From NCBI GenBank assembly GCA_009746045.1, contig RPFO01001005.1, positions 1 through 64,000 on the forward strand: a DNA stretch of 64,000 nucleotides. Reading direction: 5' to 3'. This document shows positions 36,953 to 45,391 of the stretch, piece by piece. This stretch comes from Mesostigma viride (lineage: Eukaryota; Streptophyta; Mesostigmatophyceae; Mesostigmatales; Mesostigmataceae). A program made the translations under genes and the position numbers. The first letter of the stretch is position 1. Each line of letters starts with the position of its first letter. The notes below the pieces were generated by a model. That model did not search any database. It had not been told where the DNA came from and saw nothing but the letters and a program-made list of their open reading frames with translations.

Positions 36953-37636
36953 ATGGACGCGCTGGCCATGTGCGGAGTTTTCGACCTGCAATCCCGGGAT
37001 GACGTGTTCGCCGTCTGCACGCTGAACCCGGACCTGATCGGAGTGGACGCGGAGGACGGCGCCAGTACCGTGCGCGTGCGGATCAGGGACTGCGCGGTCC
37101 ACGGCGAGGAGCTCGTGGGCGCCCTGTCGGGCGGCAAGCGCGTCCTTTGCGACTTCTGGCGCGCGAACGGGACCGCGCGGACCCTGCGAGACATGGAGCA
37201 GGCGTTCCGCGCATCGAACGACGTGACGAGTCCTCGGCTCATCAAACACGACGGCCCCAACACCTGGATCCACGAGGGGCTCGTCCTCCCCATCCTCAGG
37301 TGGCACGCGAAGGTCGAGGTGCAGCTGGACGTGGCCGGGACCGTGCCGGACGCCGAGCTGGACGTATTCACCCCCCTGTGTTTCGCGGACGTCATCTCGC
37401 GCACCGAAGAGCGGGTCGTGCAGGTGAAAGAACTTGACGACTGGGCCGAGGGACTCGGAGAGCTGTGCGCGCTGAGTCGGGAGTTCCCAGGGTACGCGAG
37501 GAGGCTGCACCTCTACAAGTACCACTCCCCCTGCGCCGCGGTGCCCGTCACCAGCCTGGACGCCGTCCGGAGCGCCTGCGATAAGTCGGGCGTCTCGGTC
37601 ACGTGGGAGGTTCACTCCTCGCCCTCCCAGCAATGA
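36953..37636 (+). CDS. Degenerate KilA-N-like protein with VKE(L/W) C-terminal domain
   Basis: 227 residues from the ATG at 36953. The N-terminal half keeps a KilA-N layout: VRIRDCAVHGEEL, then a short helix region with F/W, then NTWIHEGLVLPILRW, equivalent to the TWIHP..A..L..W element of the domain. The C-terminal VVQVKELDDWAEGLGEL...PGYARRLHLYK is shared with the protein at 10340-10759. Likely a viral DNA-binding protein fused to the shared module. The gene's end overlaps the convergent gene at 37612 by 25 bases. Confidence 0.6.
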   Translation: MDALAMCGVFDLQSRDDVFAVCTLNPDLIGVDAEDGASTVRVRIRDCAVHGEELVGALSGGKRVLCDFWRANGTARTLRDMEQAFRASNDVTSPRLIKHDGPNTWIHEGLVLPILRWHAKVEVQLDVAGTVPDAELDVFTPLCFADVISRTEERVVQVKELDDWAEGLGELCALSREFPGYARRLHLYKYHSPCAAVPVTSLDAVRSACDKSGVSVTWEVHSSPSQQ

Positions 37637-37866
37637 TACGCGATCTCGTGCCTCAACACGCAATGGCCCGGGAGGTCGTCCCACTTACATTTGGGCGTCT
37701 GGCTGAGCCGGCGCCACACGTTGTACTCCCCGTCGCGGTTGAAACAGACCGTCTTTAGGTAGCCGGTCTGGATCCTGGGCCTCTCTTCCGGGGGCAGGGC
37801 GGCCAGCTCCTGGATGTCCCATCCAGACCCCATGAACTCCTCGTAGGTCCATTCCACGGTAGACAT
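37612..37866 (-). CDS. Small hypothetical protein
   Basis: 84 residues with Trp/Glu-rich ends (MSTVEWTYEEFMGSGWD, AYHCWEGEE) and a central CFNRDGEYNVWRRLSQ. No family recognised, but composition is normal for a real protein. Overlaps the KilA-N-like gene tail-to-tail. The 120 bases upstream are AT-rich and contain short repeats of AATACAATT/GTATTGAAT. Confidence 0.5.
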   Translation of the reverse strand: MSTVEWTYEEFMGSGWDIQELAALPPEERPRIQTGYLKTVCFNRDGEYNVWRRLSQTPKCKWDDLPGHCVLRHEIAYHCWEGEE

Positions 37867-37987
37867 TTTGTGTAGATGCAGAGATATTCTCGCCCCGCGG
37901 GACGAGATATCCTATTCCATTGCAATACAATTACTACGGCTAACTTGGCGTTTAAAAAATGTGTTGTATTGAATCAATGCAATAAGC

Positions 37988-38566
37988 ATGTCCTTGGTGC
38001 TTACGCGCCCCGTCGTGCCAGTAGTAGGGGCTCGAAATCGCGCATGGAGGAAAGTGACGACGGGAGGCATATGGGACCGCACAATCTTCCTGGTGGGGAA
38101 GAACCGGCCCTACCCCGTGCTTTTCGGTATCCACTCCCTGGAGGTCGACAAGCGCGTGGGCGCGGTACAGAGGCCCATGACGCACATCATAGCGTTCGAG
38201 GACCTGGACATGGCGGCGTGCATGTGTTTGCTACTGTTCCAGGACGACCATCACGGCATCATGGGGATGTATTCGTTGGACGACGACGACGTTCGCGGCT
38301 GTATCGCGTGGCGGATCGCGGACGAAACGATCGACATGGACGACGAAGAAGTCCGGAAGCGATTGGATGAGATGCACATCGAAGCCATCACGTTCAACGA
38401 CGCGGAGGCGCTCTGTCGGTACCACGGGTTCGTTTTGGAAACTGTCAAGAGGGTCTCCGAGGGAGGGGACGATGTGGTCATGACGTCCCACTACCCGCGC
38501 GGCGACCCCGGGTCCTACGTGCCCATGTTAGAGAAGACGTGGGAATTGGATCAAAAGATCGAGTAG
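37988..38566 (+). CDS. Hypothetical protein
   Basis: 192 residues. A mixed alpha/beta N-terminal half (IFLVGKNRPYPVLFGIHSLEVD) and an acidic, helical C-terminal half (DDDDVRGCIAWRIADETIDMDDEEVRKRLDEMH). No recognised domain. AATAAAG on the opposite strand just downstream belongs to the convergent gene. Confidence 0.6.
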   Translation: MSLVLTRPVVPVVGARNRAWRKVTTGGIWDRTIFLVGKNRPYPVLFGIHSLEVDKRVGAVQRPMTHIIAFEDLDMAACMCLLLFQDDHHGIMGMYSLDDDDVRGCIAWRIADETIDMDDEEVRKRLDEMHIEAITFNDAEALCRYHGFVLETVKRVSEGGDDVVMTSHYPRGDPGSYVPMLEKTWELDQKIE

Positions 38567-38608
38567 TTCACTCTTTATTGTTTCTTTCATAATTTATTAG
38601 TTCGTGAC

Positions 38609-39082
38609 TCATTCCGATGCGGGGATCTTTGCGGCCATTAGCCTCCCCTTCTTGCTGGTGGTGTTTCCCAGAATGTACTTGAGCGCAAAGTCTCCCGCGG
38701 TCCACCCGTTGAAGAGGAGGTGCTGGGTCTCGATACTCCGCCCCTTCTTGCGGATCTGGTTGAGGCACTTCCTGACGTCCCCCACGCACAACTCGGGGAT
38801 GGAGGAGCTCTGCACCTTGTCCTTCTTCTCCTTGGCGGCCTTCTTTTCCTTGGCGGCCTTCTCCTTGGCCCCGTCCTTGGCCACCGGGTCCGCCGCCGCA
38901 GGGGGGTCCTCCATCTTCACCTCTTCCACGGGGGGGGCGGCAGGGGCGGGGGGGGTCGTCAGCGCGACAGTGGCGCTTGGACCGGCGGCGGCCGGGGTGT
39001 GCGTCGACTTCTGCTTCTTGGCCTTCGGCTCGCTAGCGTGGGAGGAGGCGGGGCCGGTGCCGGCGGGGGTCTGGGTCGTCAT
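38609..39082 (-). CDS. Lys/Ala-rich protein with conserved-looking C-terminal domain
   Basis: 157 residues. The first 90 are low complexity with Pro/Ala and KEKAAKEKKAAKEKKDK runs, a nucleic-acid-binding type of tail. The last 60 (VGDVRKCLNQIRKKGRSIETQHLLFNGW.AGDFALKYIL) look like a compact helical domain. AATAAAG lies about 30 bases beyond its stop. Possibly a chromatin-like or transcription accessory protein (inference). Confidence 0.6.
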   Translation of the reverse strand: MTTQTPAGTGPASSHASEPKAKKQKSTHTPAAAGPSATVALTTPPAPAAPPVEEVKMEDPPAAADPVAKDGAKEKAAKEKKAAKEKKDKVQSSSIPELCVGDVRKCLNQIRKKGRSIETQHLLFNGWTAGDFALKYILGNTTSKKGRLMAAKIPASE

Positions 39083-39183
39083 CGTGGATAATATTTACCA
39101 TGGCCGTGCATTTTTATTTCGCCCCGTTAAGCGCACGCGTAATTTCTAGGGTAGAGGTACGGACCCCTCGGACGTCGGGGCTG

Positions 39184-40314
39184 ATGGCGGCTCGGAACTA
39201 CACGGTCGAGTCTGGCATGCGCGACTGCATGGACGTCTTGCAAAAGAGGCTGGACTCCGTGGGCCAGCTCCGGTCGAACGTGGAGGCCATGAAGAGGGAG
39301 GTGGAGGCCAGGACGGAGGAGTCGCAATGGGACCGGCGGATGGCTCGCAAGGCGGACATCCGCAAACTGGAAAAGGAGATCGAGAAGATAGAGGGGGGGG
39401 AGATGGTCGACTTCCTCCTGGACGCCATGCCGATCGTCTCCAAGTACACGAACGCCGTCAACGCGCGCGATGCCAAGAAGAGGAAGAAGGACGCGACGGG
39501 CGCCAAGACGGGGGCTCAAGTTGGCGCCAAGGACCCGGACTCCGCGGACGTGAAGAGGGGGGCGCTTTATCGCGACTTCATGGACGTCGTGGTCAGGTAC
39601 CCCTGCCTCCCGCACGACCCCAAGTGGCTCGAGCGGTACGGCGCGGACGAGCGACTCGACAACTTGGAGTTCAGCTTTTGCGAGAAGTGCCAGGTGAACA
39701 TGGTGGAGGGAGGGGGCAGCGTGATGTGCTCCAAGTGCGGCAAGTCTGTCGAGTGCGTGTCCAGCGGCATCGAGGCGTTCCCGTACGGCACCCCCATATC
39801 CACCACGGACTACTGCTACAAACGGATCAACCACTTCAACGAGACCCTGGCGCAGTTCCACGCCCGCGAGCGGTCCATCATTCCTCGGGAGGTCATCGAC
39901 GCGGTCGCCAACGAGTTCAAGAAGGCGCGCATGACCGACAAGAGCAGCATCACGCCCGCCAACGTCCGCGCCTTCCTGAGGAAGCTGAAGATGGCCAAGT
40001 TCTTCGAGCACGCCGTGCAGATCACCCACACGCTGAGCGGGACCCCCCCCCCCACCATGACCCTGGAGCAGGAGGAGAGGCTCCGGACCATGTTCCGCAT
40101 GGTGCAGAAGCCCTTCGAGGAGGTGTGCCCCAAGGACCGCAAGAACTTCCTGAACTACTCCTACTGTCTTCACAAGATGTGCCAGCTTCTCGAGTACGAC
40201 GAGTTCCTGCCCCACTTTCCGCTCCTGAAGAGCAAGGAGAAGCTGTGGGAGCAGGACGAGATCTGGAAGGAGATCTGCAAGAAGCTGAACTGGCAGTTCA
40301 TCCCGTCCAAGTAG
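39184..40314 (+). CDS. Late transcription factor 3 (VLTF3/A2-like)
   Basis: 376 residues from the ATG opening MAARNYT; an in-frame ATG at 39100 would add 28 residues. An N-terminal coiled coil precedes a zinc ribbon (FCEKCQVNM...MCSKCGKSVEC), then the family signatures YKRINHFNETLAQFHARERSIIP, the helical middle, and LLEYDEFLPHFPLLKSKEKL..QDEIWKEICKKLNW.FIPS. VLTF3 is a core trans-activator of late gene transcription, acting with the viral RNA polymerase. Length matches the family, and the gene is intact. It supports assignment of the window to Nucleocytoviricota. Confidence 0.95.
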   Translation: MAARNYTVESGMRDCMDVLQKRLDSVGQLRSNVEAMKREVEARTEESQWDRRMARKADIRKLEKEIEKIEGGEMVDFLLDAMPIVSKYTNAVNARDAKKRKKDATGAKTGAQVGAKDPDSADVKRGALYRDFMDVVVRYPCLPHDPKWLERYGADERLDNLEFSFCEKCQVNMVEGGGSVMCSKCGKSVECVSSGIEAFPYGTPISTTDYCYKRINHFNETLAQFHARERSIIPREVIDAVANEFKKARMTDKSSITPANVRAFLRKLKMAKFFEHAVQITHTLSGTPPPTMTLEQEERLRTMFRMVQKPFEEVCPKDRKNFLNYSYCLHKMCQLLEYDEFLPHFPLLKSKEKLWEQDEIWKEICKKLNWQFIPSK

Positions 40315-40496
40315 CCTTCCGCTCCACGGGAACTGTAAATGGTTTCCGCTACCTGACCCTGATGAAGAAGGCGCATGGGGAAGTGTGTACACTCTGGCGT
40401 GATGAGATATGGGAATTTAATTGAATATTAAATGGAACGAAGCCCCTTGCGATTAATTTGAATTACATTTATTGGTCGCCTATTTAAATGCCTATT

Positions 40497-40733
40497 TCAC
40501 TTGGCTAGAGCGCCTTCCAACTTGATGATCCCGCGTCTCTTCAGTTCCATGACCACCAGGCCGGCGACGACGGCTATCCCCACCGCCACCCACCACTCCT
40601 TGCTGGTCATCGGCCGGGGGGGCTTCGGCCCGCATATCGTCATGGTCTTCTCCGGGTTCTCCTGGGCGCACTTGTTCCAATCCTCCAGCGTGTGGTACTT
40701 GTACCGGTCACGGCCGCGCGTGCGCTTTATCAT
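40497..40733 (-). CDS. Small single-pass membrane protein
   Basis: 78 residues with basic N-terminus (MIKRTRGRDRYKYHT), CxxE and PKPPRP segment, then a hydrophobic segment (WWVAVGIAVVAGLVVMEL, about residues 47-64) and a Lys-rich end. Typical of small virion membrane proteins. Its longer frame upstream is antisense to the PCNA gene. It starts 23 bases below the PCNA stop on the same strand. The 180 bases between it and the VLTF3 stop show no gene. Confidence 0.6.
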   Translation of the reverse strand: MIKRTRGRDRYKYHTLEDWNKCAQENPEKTMTICGPKPPRPMTSKEWWVAVGIAVVAGLVVMELKRRGIIKLEGALAK

Positions 40734-40756
40734 GGCGTTTAATGATCCGCGAGAAA

Positions 40757-41536
40757 TTATTCCGCGTCCATGTCCTCGTCCTTCATCTTCGGGGCCAGCG
40801 CGAATAGGAGGACGCCCAGATCGCCCACCTTGTACTTCACGATGATCGGGTACTCGTGGCTCATGTACAGCTGCACGCTGTTGCAGAGCCCCGAGGCCTT
40901 GGAGAAGGTGCACAGGTACCGCAGCGAGAACTGCTCGCATATGCTCGCGTCCTCGCCCACGTCCACGCTCATCTCCGGGAACTCCTCCCCTATCTCCAGG
41001 CAGCAGTCGCCGATGTCCCCCGAGCACGACATCGTGATCTCGCGCCCCGTGCACCGGATCGTCACCGTCTCCGACACCACGGACAGGTCGCGGCAGATCT
41101 TCTGGAACTCCGTGCTCACCATCGTGATCACCGTCATGTACTCCTTCTCGGGCACCTCCAGGCTGCTCTCGTCGATGTCCAGCAGCTTCATCGAGTAGCA
41201 CCACCGCGTCTTCTTCACCTTGTTGGTGATGTTGATCTCCATCACGTCCGTGTTCTCCTTGGACAATTTCAGCTCCAGCTCGTCGTTCGTGGAGACGTTC
41301 TTCAGCAGCTTGTACAGGTTCAGCAGGCTCACGCCCACCGTGAAGGACTGGGCGCACGTGTACTCCTCGATCTTGCCCGCCTCCAGGTGCACGTGGAACA
41401 GCGCCACGTGGCACCCGTCCATCGCGGTGATGTGCACGCCCTCCGCGTCGAACCGGATGTTCACGTCGTTGCTCAGCTCCTTGAGAGCCTCCACCAGCAG
41501 CTTGATGGACGAGCCCTGGACGGTGCGGAACTCCAT
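40757..41536 (-). CDS. PCNA-like sliding clamp
   Basis: 259 residues, the usual PCNA length. MEFRTVQGSSIKLLVEALKEL, FDAEGVHITAMDGCHVALF, the interdomain connector region (MKLLDIDESSLEVPE), SGDIGDCCLEI and the C-terminal SRYLCTFSKASGL/LYMSHEYPIIVKYKVGDLG..LFALAPKM follow the eukaryotic clamp closely. It encircles DNA and tethers viral polymerase and repair enzymes. Intact, single copy in this window. Confidence 0.95.
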   Translation of the reverse strand: MEFRTVQGSSIKLLVEALKELSNDVNIRFDAEGVHITAMDGCHVALFHVHLEAGKIEEYTCAQSFTVGVSLLNLYKLLKNVSTNDELELKLSKENTDVMEINITNKVKKTRWCYSMKLLDIDESSLEVPEKEYMTVITMVSTEFQKICRDLSVVSETVTIRCTGREITMSCSGDIGDCCLEIGEEFPEMSVDVGEDASICEQFSLRYLCTFSKASGLCNSVQLYMSHEYPIIVKYKVGDLGVLLFALAPKMKDEDMDAE

Positions 41537-41602
41537 CCCTTTACAGCAGGCGAACGATATACTCGAACCGGTAGGCGCGGACGCGGTGGACGTTTGTCCG
41601 TC

Positions 41603-41881
41603 TCAGTCGCCGCCGTACGCGATGCTCCCGAGATACGTGTACCCGTTGAAGTTGGGGTCCGAGTCGTCTAATATAGGGTGATCGCCGCCCTTCTCCAGGA
41701 AAAAGAGGGTCGGGTACGGCGGCGAGTTCGGCCCGTCGCTGACCATCGTGATGTATATCCGGTGGTTGCCCACGTCCAGCGGGTTCACGCGGGACATCGT
41801 CTCCCCCGTCGCCTCGAACCGCAGCTTCCGCTTCACGCTCAAAACGTTCGTGGTCAAGTTCTTCGTGTTTATGTCCGCCAT
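41603..41881 (-). CDS. Small hypothetical protein
   Basis: 92 residues from the ATG opening MADINTKNL. Beta-rich (HRIYITMVSDG, PTLFFLEKGGDHPIL, GYTYLGSIAYGGD). No family recognised. Divergent from the acidic protein at 41973, with about 90 bases between. An in-frame upstream ATG would extend into that promoter. Confidence 0.55.
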   Translation of the reverse strand: MADINTKNLTTNVLSVKRKLRFEATGETMSRVNPLDVGNHRIYITMVSDGPNSPPYPTLFFLEKGGDHPILDDSDPNFNGYTYLGSIAYGGD

Positions 41882-41972
41882 GGTCGAGTCTCTACCAATG
41901 GACGGGAAATTATCGTGTCGCGTTCGTACGCGCAAAAAGAAAATGTGTCCCTACCACTATACCATCTCGACC

Positions 41973-42458
41973 ATGTTCCGCGCCTTTTGTTCCGTTCCTA
42001 AGACCCAGTGCGCCTCGGGGAAGGAGAAGGACCTCGTGGACCTCGTGATGGAGTGCGTGACAGAGTCCGCGCGCGAAGACGAGGACCTCGCGGACATCGT
42101 CATGGCCGGGTTGAAGAAGGGCTACGTGGTCGCGCTCAACAACGACCACGAGGTCGTCTTTAGCAAGCGGGACGACACGGATAGCGACGAGGAAGAAGAC
42201 GAGGGAGAAGACGAGGAGGACGAGGAAGAGCACCACGAGGAGGAGGGGCACCACGCCGCCCCCCCTCTCGTTGGCGGCGAGGAGGCGTTCATCATCCCGG
42301 ACGACGACGAGGTCTTCCAGATTCTATCCAAGGTCATGGGGATGGCGCCAGCGAGCGAGCAGCAGGCCAGGGAGGACAAGACGCACACCGTCATCGAGAA
42401 GGTCATGCTCATCGGCGGAAAGAAGGCGAGGGTGAAGCTGGTGATCGAGGAAGAGTGA
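41973..42458 (+). CDS. Acidic hypothetical protein
   Basis: 161 residues from MFRAFCSV, chosen because starts further upstream (41943 or 41898) leave little room for a promoter. Residues about 70-95 are a run of Asp/Glu with His. Flanking parts (LVDLVMECVTESARED, FQILSKVMGMAP) are helical. Possibly a histone- or DNA-mimic-like acidic protein, not supported further. Confidence 0.5.
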   Translation: MFRAFCSVPKTQCASGKEKDLVDLVMECVTESAREDEDLADIVMAGLKKGYVVALNNDHEVVFSKRDDTDSDEEEDEGEDEEDEEEHHEEEGHHAAPPLVGGEEAFIIPDDDEVFQILSKVMGMAPASEQQAREDKTHTVIEKVMLIGGKKARVKLVIEEE

Positions 42459-42489
42459 CGGGCATAAATTTGTCTCCCTAGTATAATAC

Positions 42490-43653
42490 ATGGAGTCGGA
42501 TCTGAGGGCCATATTGAAGGAGTTCTTGCATACCCAAGACAAGGCGGCGCTCACGAAGACCGTCCCCGTGATGCCCGGGAACGCTGACGACTACGACGCC
42601 ATCCTCAACGAGGCGTACGATCGCAACATGAAGCCCTTCTGGGTCGAACAGGAGCGCGGGGCCTACACCAATCGAGTCGTCGACAGCAAGACCAGGTACA
42701 CCGTCCAAGAGGGGGACACGTGGGCGAAGATCGGGGCCAAGTTCGAGGTGCCGCCCGAGGACATCGTGGTGGCCAACCCGCACGTCTCCCCGATGACAAT
42801 GTCCCCAGGAGACGTGCTGTTCATCCCCGACAAGTTGGACTACCGCGATTTCGTGAACGCCATCATCAGCCCTTTGAACATGGAGGGGTCCGGCCCGCCC
42901 AAACCCGAGAAGGCCTGGCGTCCCGAACCACCTGTCACGAGCGGCAAGCAGAAGTGGAACGAAAGGATCGCCGGGGTTTTCAACCCCGTATACGATCGTG
43001 TAGCCAAGACGAGCCCGAGACTCGCCAACTACCTCTCTCTGGGCGCCGCCGCCATCCCGGCGGTCGCCGGGATCCCCGGCGACGTGATGAATATCGTCCC
43101 CGGCGCCCTCCGCAATCTGGGCGGGCTCGTGCAGGGGAAACTCCCCGAATGGGGCGTGCCCAGACTTAGCGACTTTTCGTGGGGAGGGATCTCGAAGGGG
43201 CTGGGCGCCGTGGACCGGTTCAACGCCCACCGGGAAGGGGATTACGTCGGCGCCTACACGAAACTCCTCTCCGCCCTCCCGTTCTTAGCCGGAGCCAGTC
43301 TCGGCCCCACCGGGCTGTTGGCGGGAACGGTAGCGCAGGGGCTCGGAGGGCGCTTCGATAGGGCCCTCGAAAAACCGTGGCATGGGGTGGGCAACTTCGC
43401 CAAGGACGTGCTTTGGAACGACGCCAACGTGACCCCGATGCTTATGGCGGCCGCCATGATGGCCCCCCCCAGTATGCCGTACGCGCCTTACATGGCCGCC
43501 ATCCCCGCCGCCGCCTATCACGTCTATCAAAGGGGGTGGGCGCCGCAAGACCACTCGTGGAGGAGGCGCGCGCTTAACGTCGGGACGGAGCTGCTGCCCT
43601 GGGCGCAATACCTCTTCCCCTTCCCCCCGCCCGTCAATGAGGCGGCGGCTTAA
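42490..43653 (+). CDS. LysM domain protein, probable virion component
   Basis: 387 residues. Residues 70-113 (YTVQEGDTWAKIGAKFEVPPEDIVVANPH.....MSPGDVLFIP) are a LysM domain, which binds GlcNAc polymers such as peptidoglycan or chitin. The C-terminal half is Gly/Ala-rich with helices near-hydrophobic enough to touch a membrane (LPFLAGASLGPTGLLAGTVAQGLGG, TPMLMAAAMMAPPSMPYAPYMAA). It abuts the capsid cluster; its stop overlaps that of the first MCP gene tail-to-tail. A role in contacting or penetrating the host cell wall is plausible. Confidence 0.75.
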   Translation: MESDLRAILKEFLHTQDKAALTKTVPVMPGNADDYDAILNEAYDRNMKPFWVEQERGAYTNRVVDSKTRYTVQEGDTWAKIGAKFEVPPEDIVVANPHVSPMTMSPGDVLFIPDKLDYRDFVNAIISPLNMEGSGPPKPEKAWRPEPPVTSGKQKWNERIAGVFNPVYDRVAKTSPRLANYLSLGAAAIPAVAGIPGDVMNIVPGALRNLGGLVQGKLPEWGVPRLSDFSWGGISKGLGAVDRFNAHREGDYVGAYTKLLSALPFLAGASLGPTGLLAGTVAQGLGGRFDRALEKPWHGVGNFAKDVLWNDANVTPMLMAAAMMAPPSMPYAPYMAAIPAAAYHVYQRGWAPQDHSWRRRALNVGTELLPWAQYLFPFPPPVNEAAA

Positions 43654-45298
43654 GTCAGGAACACCTTGCGCCCGTGCCCCTCGGCGATCTCGACCAGGTT
43701 CAGCGTACGGGCGTACACCTCGACGTGGCCGTCGGTCATCACCGCGCCCTCCTTGAGGCCCGGGACCTGCTTGAACCGGAAATGGAGCACCGGGCGGTCG
43801 ATCTTGCTCAGGTTGATGCTGCCGCTCGGGTCGTCCGACTCCGGGAACACCGCGAACGGCATCACGTAGATCATCTCGAAGTTGTTCTCGACCGGCACCT
43901 TGCTGTGGAACTCCGACGGCAGGTAGTGGCTGAACCAGAGGGGGTCGCGGGGGGCGCCCAGAGCTCCTTGCCGTTGATCGCGAACGTCGCGCGGTCGAAG
44001 AAGGTGTTGTCGATGTGCGCCATCTGCTTGCCGAACGTGGGCAGATAGTACCCCCAGATGGTGCCAGCTTCATTTCGTTCGCGTCGAACGGCCGGTTGCC
44101 CTCGAAGTTCCAGAAGTCCCAGTTGGAGTTCTTGTCGCCCGACCCCTCCAGTCGCTTGTGGTCCGCACGGAAGAAGAAGATCAGCTCCTTGCACGCGCCC
44201 GTGAAGTCGTCCAGCAGGTACTCCTTGATCAGCTTGTCCTCGCTCTTCAGCGGGAAGGACATGTGCTGCGTCTCCGTGATCAGGTAGCTGTGCTTACCCG
44301 ACACGAACTGCTGCCTCTCGAACTTGTCCAGGAACACGAAACGAGTCACCAGGGCCGCCTTGAGGATCTCCCCTCCCAAGGCCTTGTTCTTGAGGTACTC
44401 GTTCGTCGACGCGTACGTGAACGCGTTGATCGGCTTTTGATTGCTGTCCAGCGTCTCCGTCTCGATGTACACCTGCACGTCCTGGGGCGTGTACCGCAGC
44501 TTGTCGGCGACCGTCACTTCCTTCCCGAACGGCACCTTCTCGAAGTACCGCGTGTAGTCCGCCCTCAGCGGCTTCTGGCTGAGCTTCACGCGCACCTCCA
44601 CGTCGTGGTACTGCAGAGCGGCGATGGGGAGCGCGTGCCCGGGGTTGCGGTTGAAGAAGAACTGCAGCGGGACGTAGATGTGCTGGTCGTGCTGCGTGCC
44701 GACGTTGCCCACCCCCCGTGCTCCTTGGGCAGGTTGGAGATGGAGCTGTGCTCCCTGGACGCGGTCAGCGAGTCCCACACGTGCAGGAAGTCGCCCGTGT
44801 GGCTCTCGATCTTCTGCCCGCCGATCCACAGCTCCACCGTGTTCGTCAGCACGTACCCCAGGTGGTCGATCCACGCGGCGTTCAGGTCCTCGTGCGTCAG
44901 GCCGTCGTACTCCCCGTCCGCGACCAGGGGCAGCTTGTCGGCCTCGAAAGCCGCCACCACGTCCGTCGCGACCGTGGGCAGGTTCGCGTTCACCGCCAGA
45001 TTTGCGTTCAGCGCGGGCCGGCTGATGCTGATGTTCGCCGTGCCGTAGTTCAGCTTGCCGATGTTGTAGTAGAGGTACATCTGCGTGACCAGGTCGCCGA
45101 TCTTCGGGATCATGAACCGCAGGTCGCCGCCGTACGTGGGGGGGTCACCGAGAGCAGCTCCACGTCCGCCCACGAGAAGTTCGTGTGGCGGCTGTAGATC
45201 CTCTTGAAGTACGTCTTCTCCGGCACCGCCGTCAAGTACGTGTCGAAACTCCCCTTGGCCTCCAGCCAGACGATGGGCGCAGACAGATCCTGAGACAT
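43650..45298 (-). pseudogene. Major capsid protein paralogue 1, multiply frameshifted
   Basis: A full-length capsid gene reading leftward from MSQDLSAPIVWLEAKG, in five reading-frame pieces. Breaks fall at or near G7 (45138), C6 (44712), about 44070 and G6 (43949). Conserved MCP landmarks appear in order: RHTNFSW, IGDLVTQ, LWIGGQKIESHTGDFLHVWDSL, YVPLQFFFNRNPGHALPIAALQYHDVEV, FLDKFERQQF, YLITETQ, DPLWFSHYLPSEFHSK and SGSINLSKIDRPVLHF. It is more divergent than the other three paralogues. MCPs form the icosahedral shell as double jelly-roll trimers. Loss of frame could be error or decay. Confidence 0.85.
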
Positions 45299-45391
45299 GT
45301 GGTCGGCATACTACCGTCAGCACACATTTTGTTTTCGAGCGGAGGGCCGCACTTTTTTTTCTCCGCCCACTTTAGAACGCACACATCCGCG
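45299..45391. promoter_or_regulatory. Divergent promoter between two capsid genes
   Basis: 93 bases between leftward MCP 1 and rightward MCP 2. Contains CACACATTTTGTTTTCGA and a T8 run. A related arrangement (CACCACATTTTTTCTGTTTCGA-like, A10 run, TCCGA) lies upstream of MCP 4 at 54490-54545, and AAAATCCGAGCG precedes 61439. This may be a late promoter motif. Confidence 0.4.

Noticed and set aside
40320..40424. Possible remnant of a family-1 Bro-like gene (RYLTL, KAHGEV)
   Set aside because: Only scattered words match; too short and out of order to support a pseudogene call.
43285..44874. A 529-residue leftward frame covering part of a capsid gene and the end of the LysM gene
   Set aside because: The middle is a real capsid segment, but both ends are out-of-frame shadows; assigned instead to the frameshifted MCP 1.
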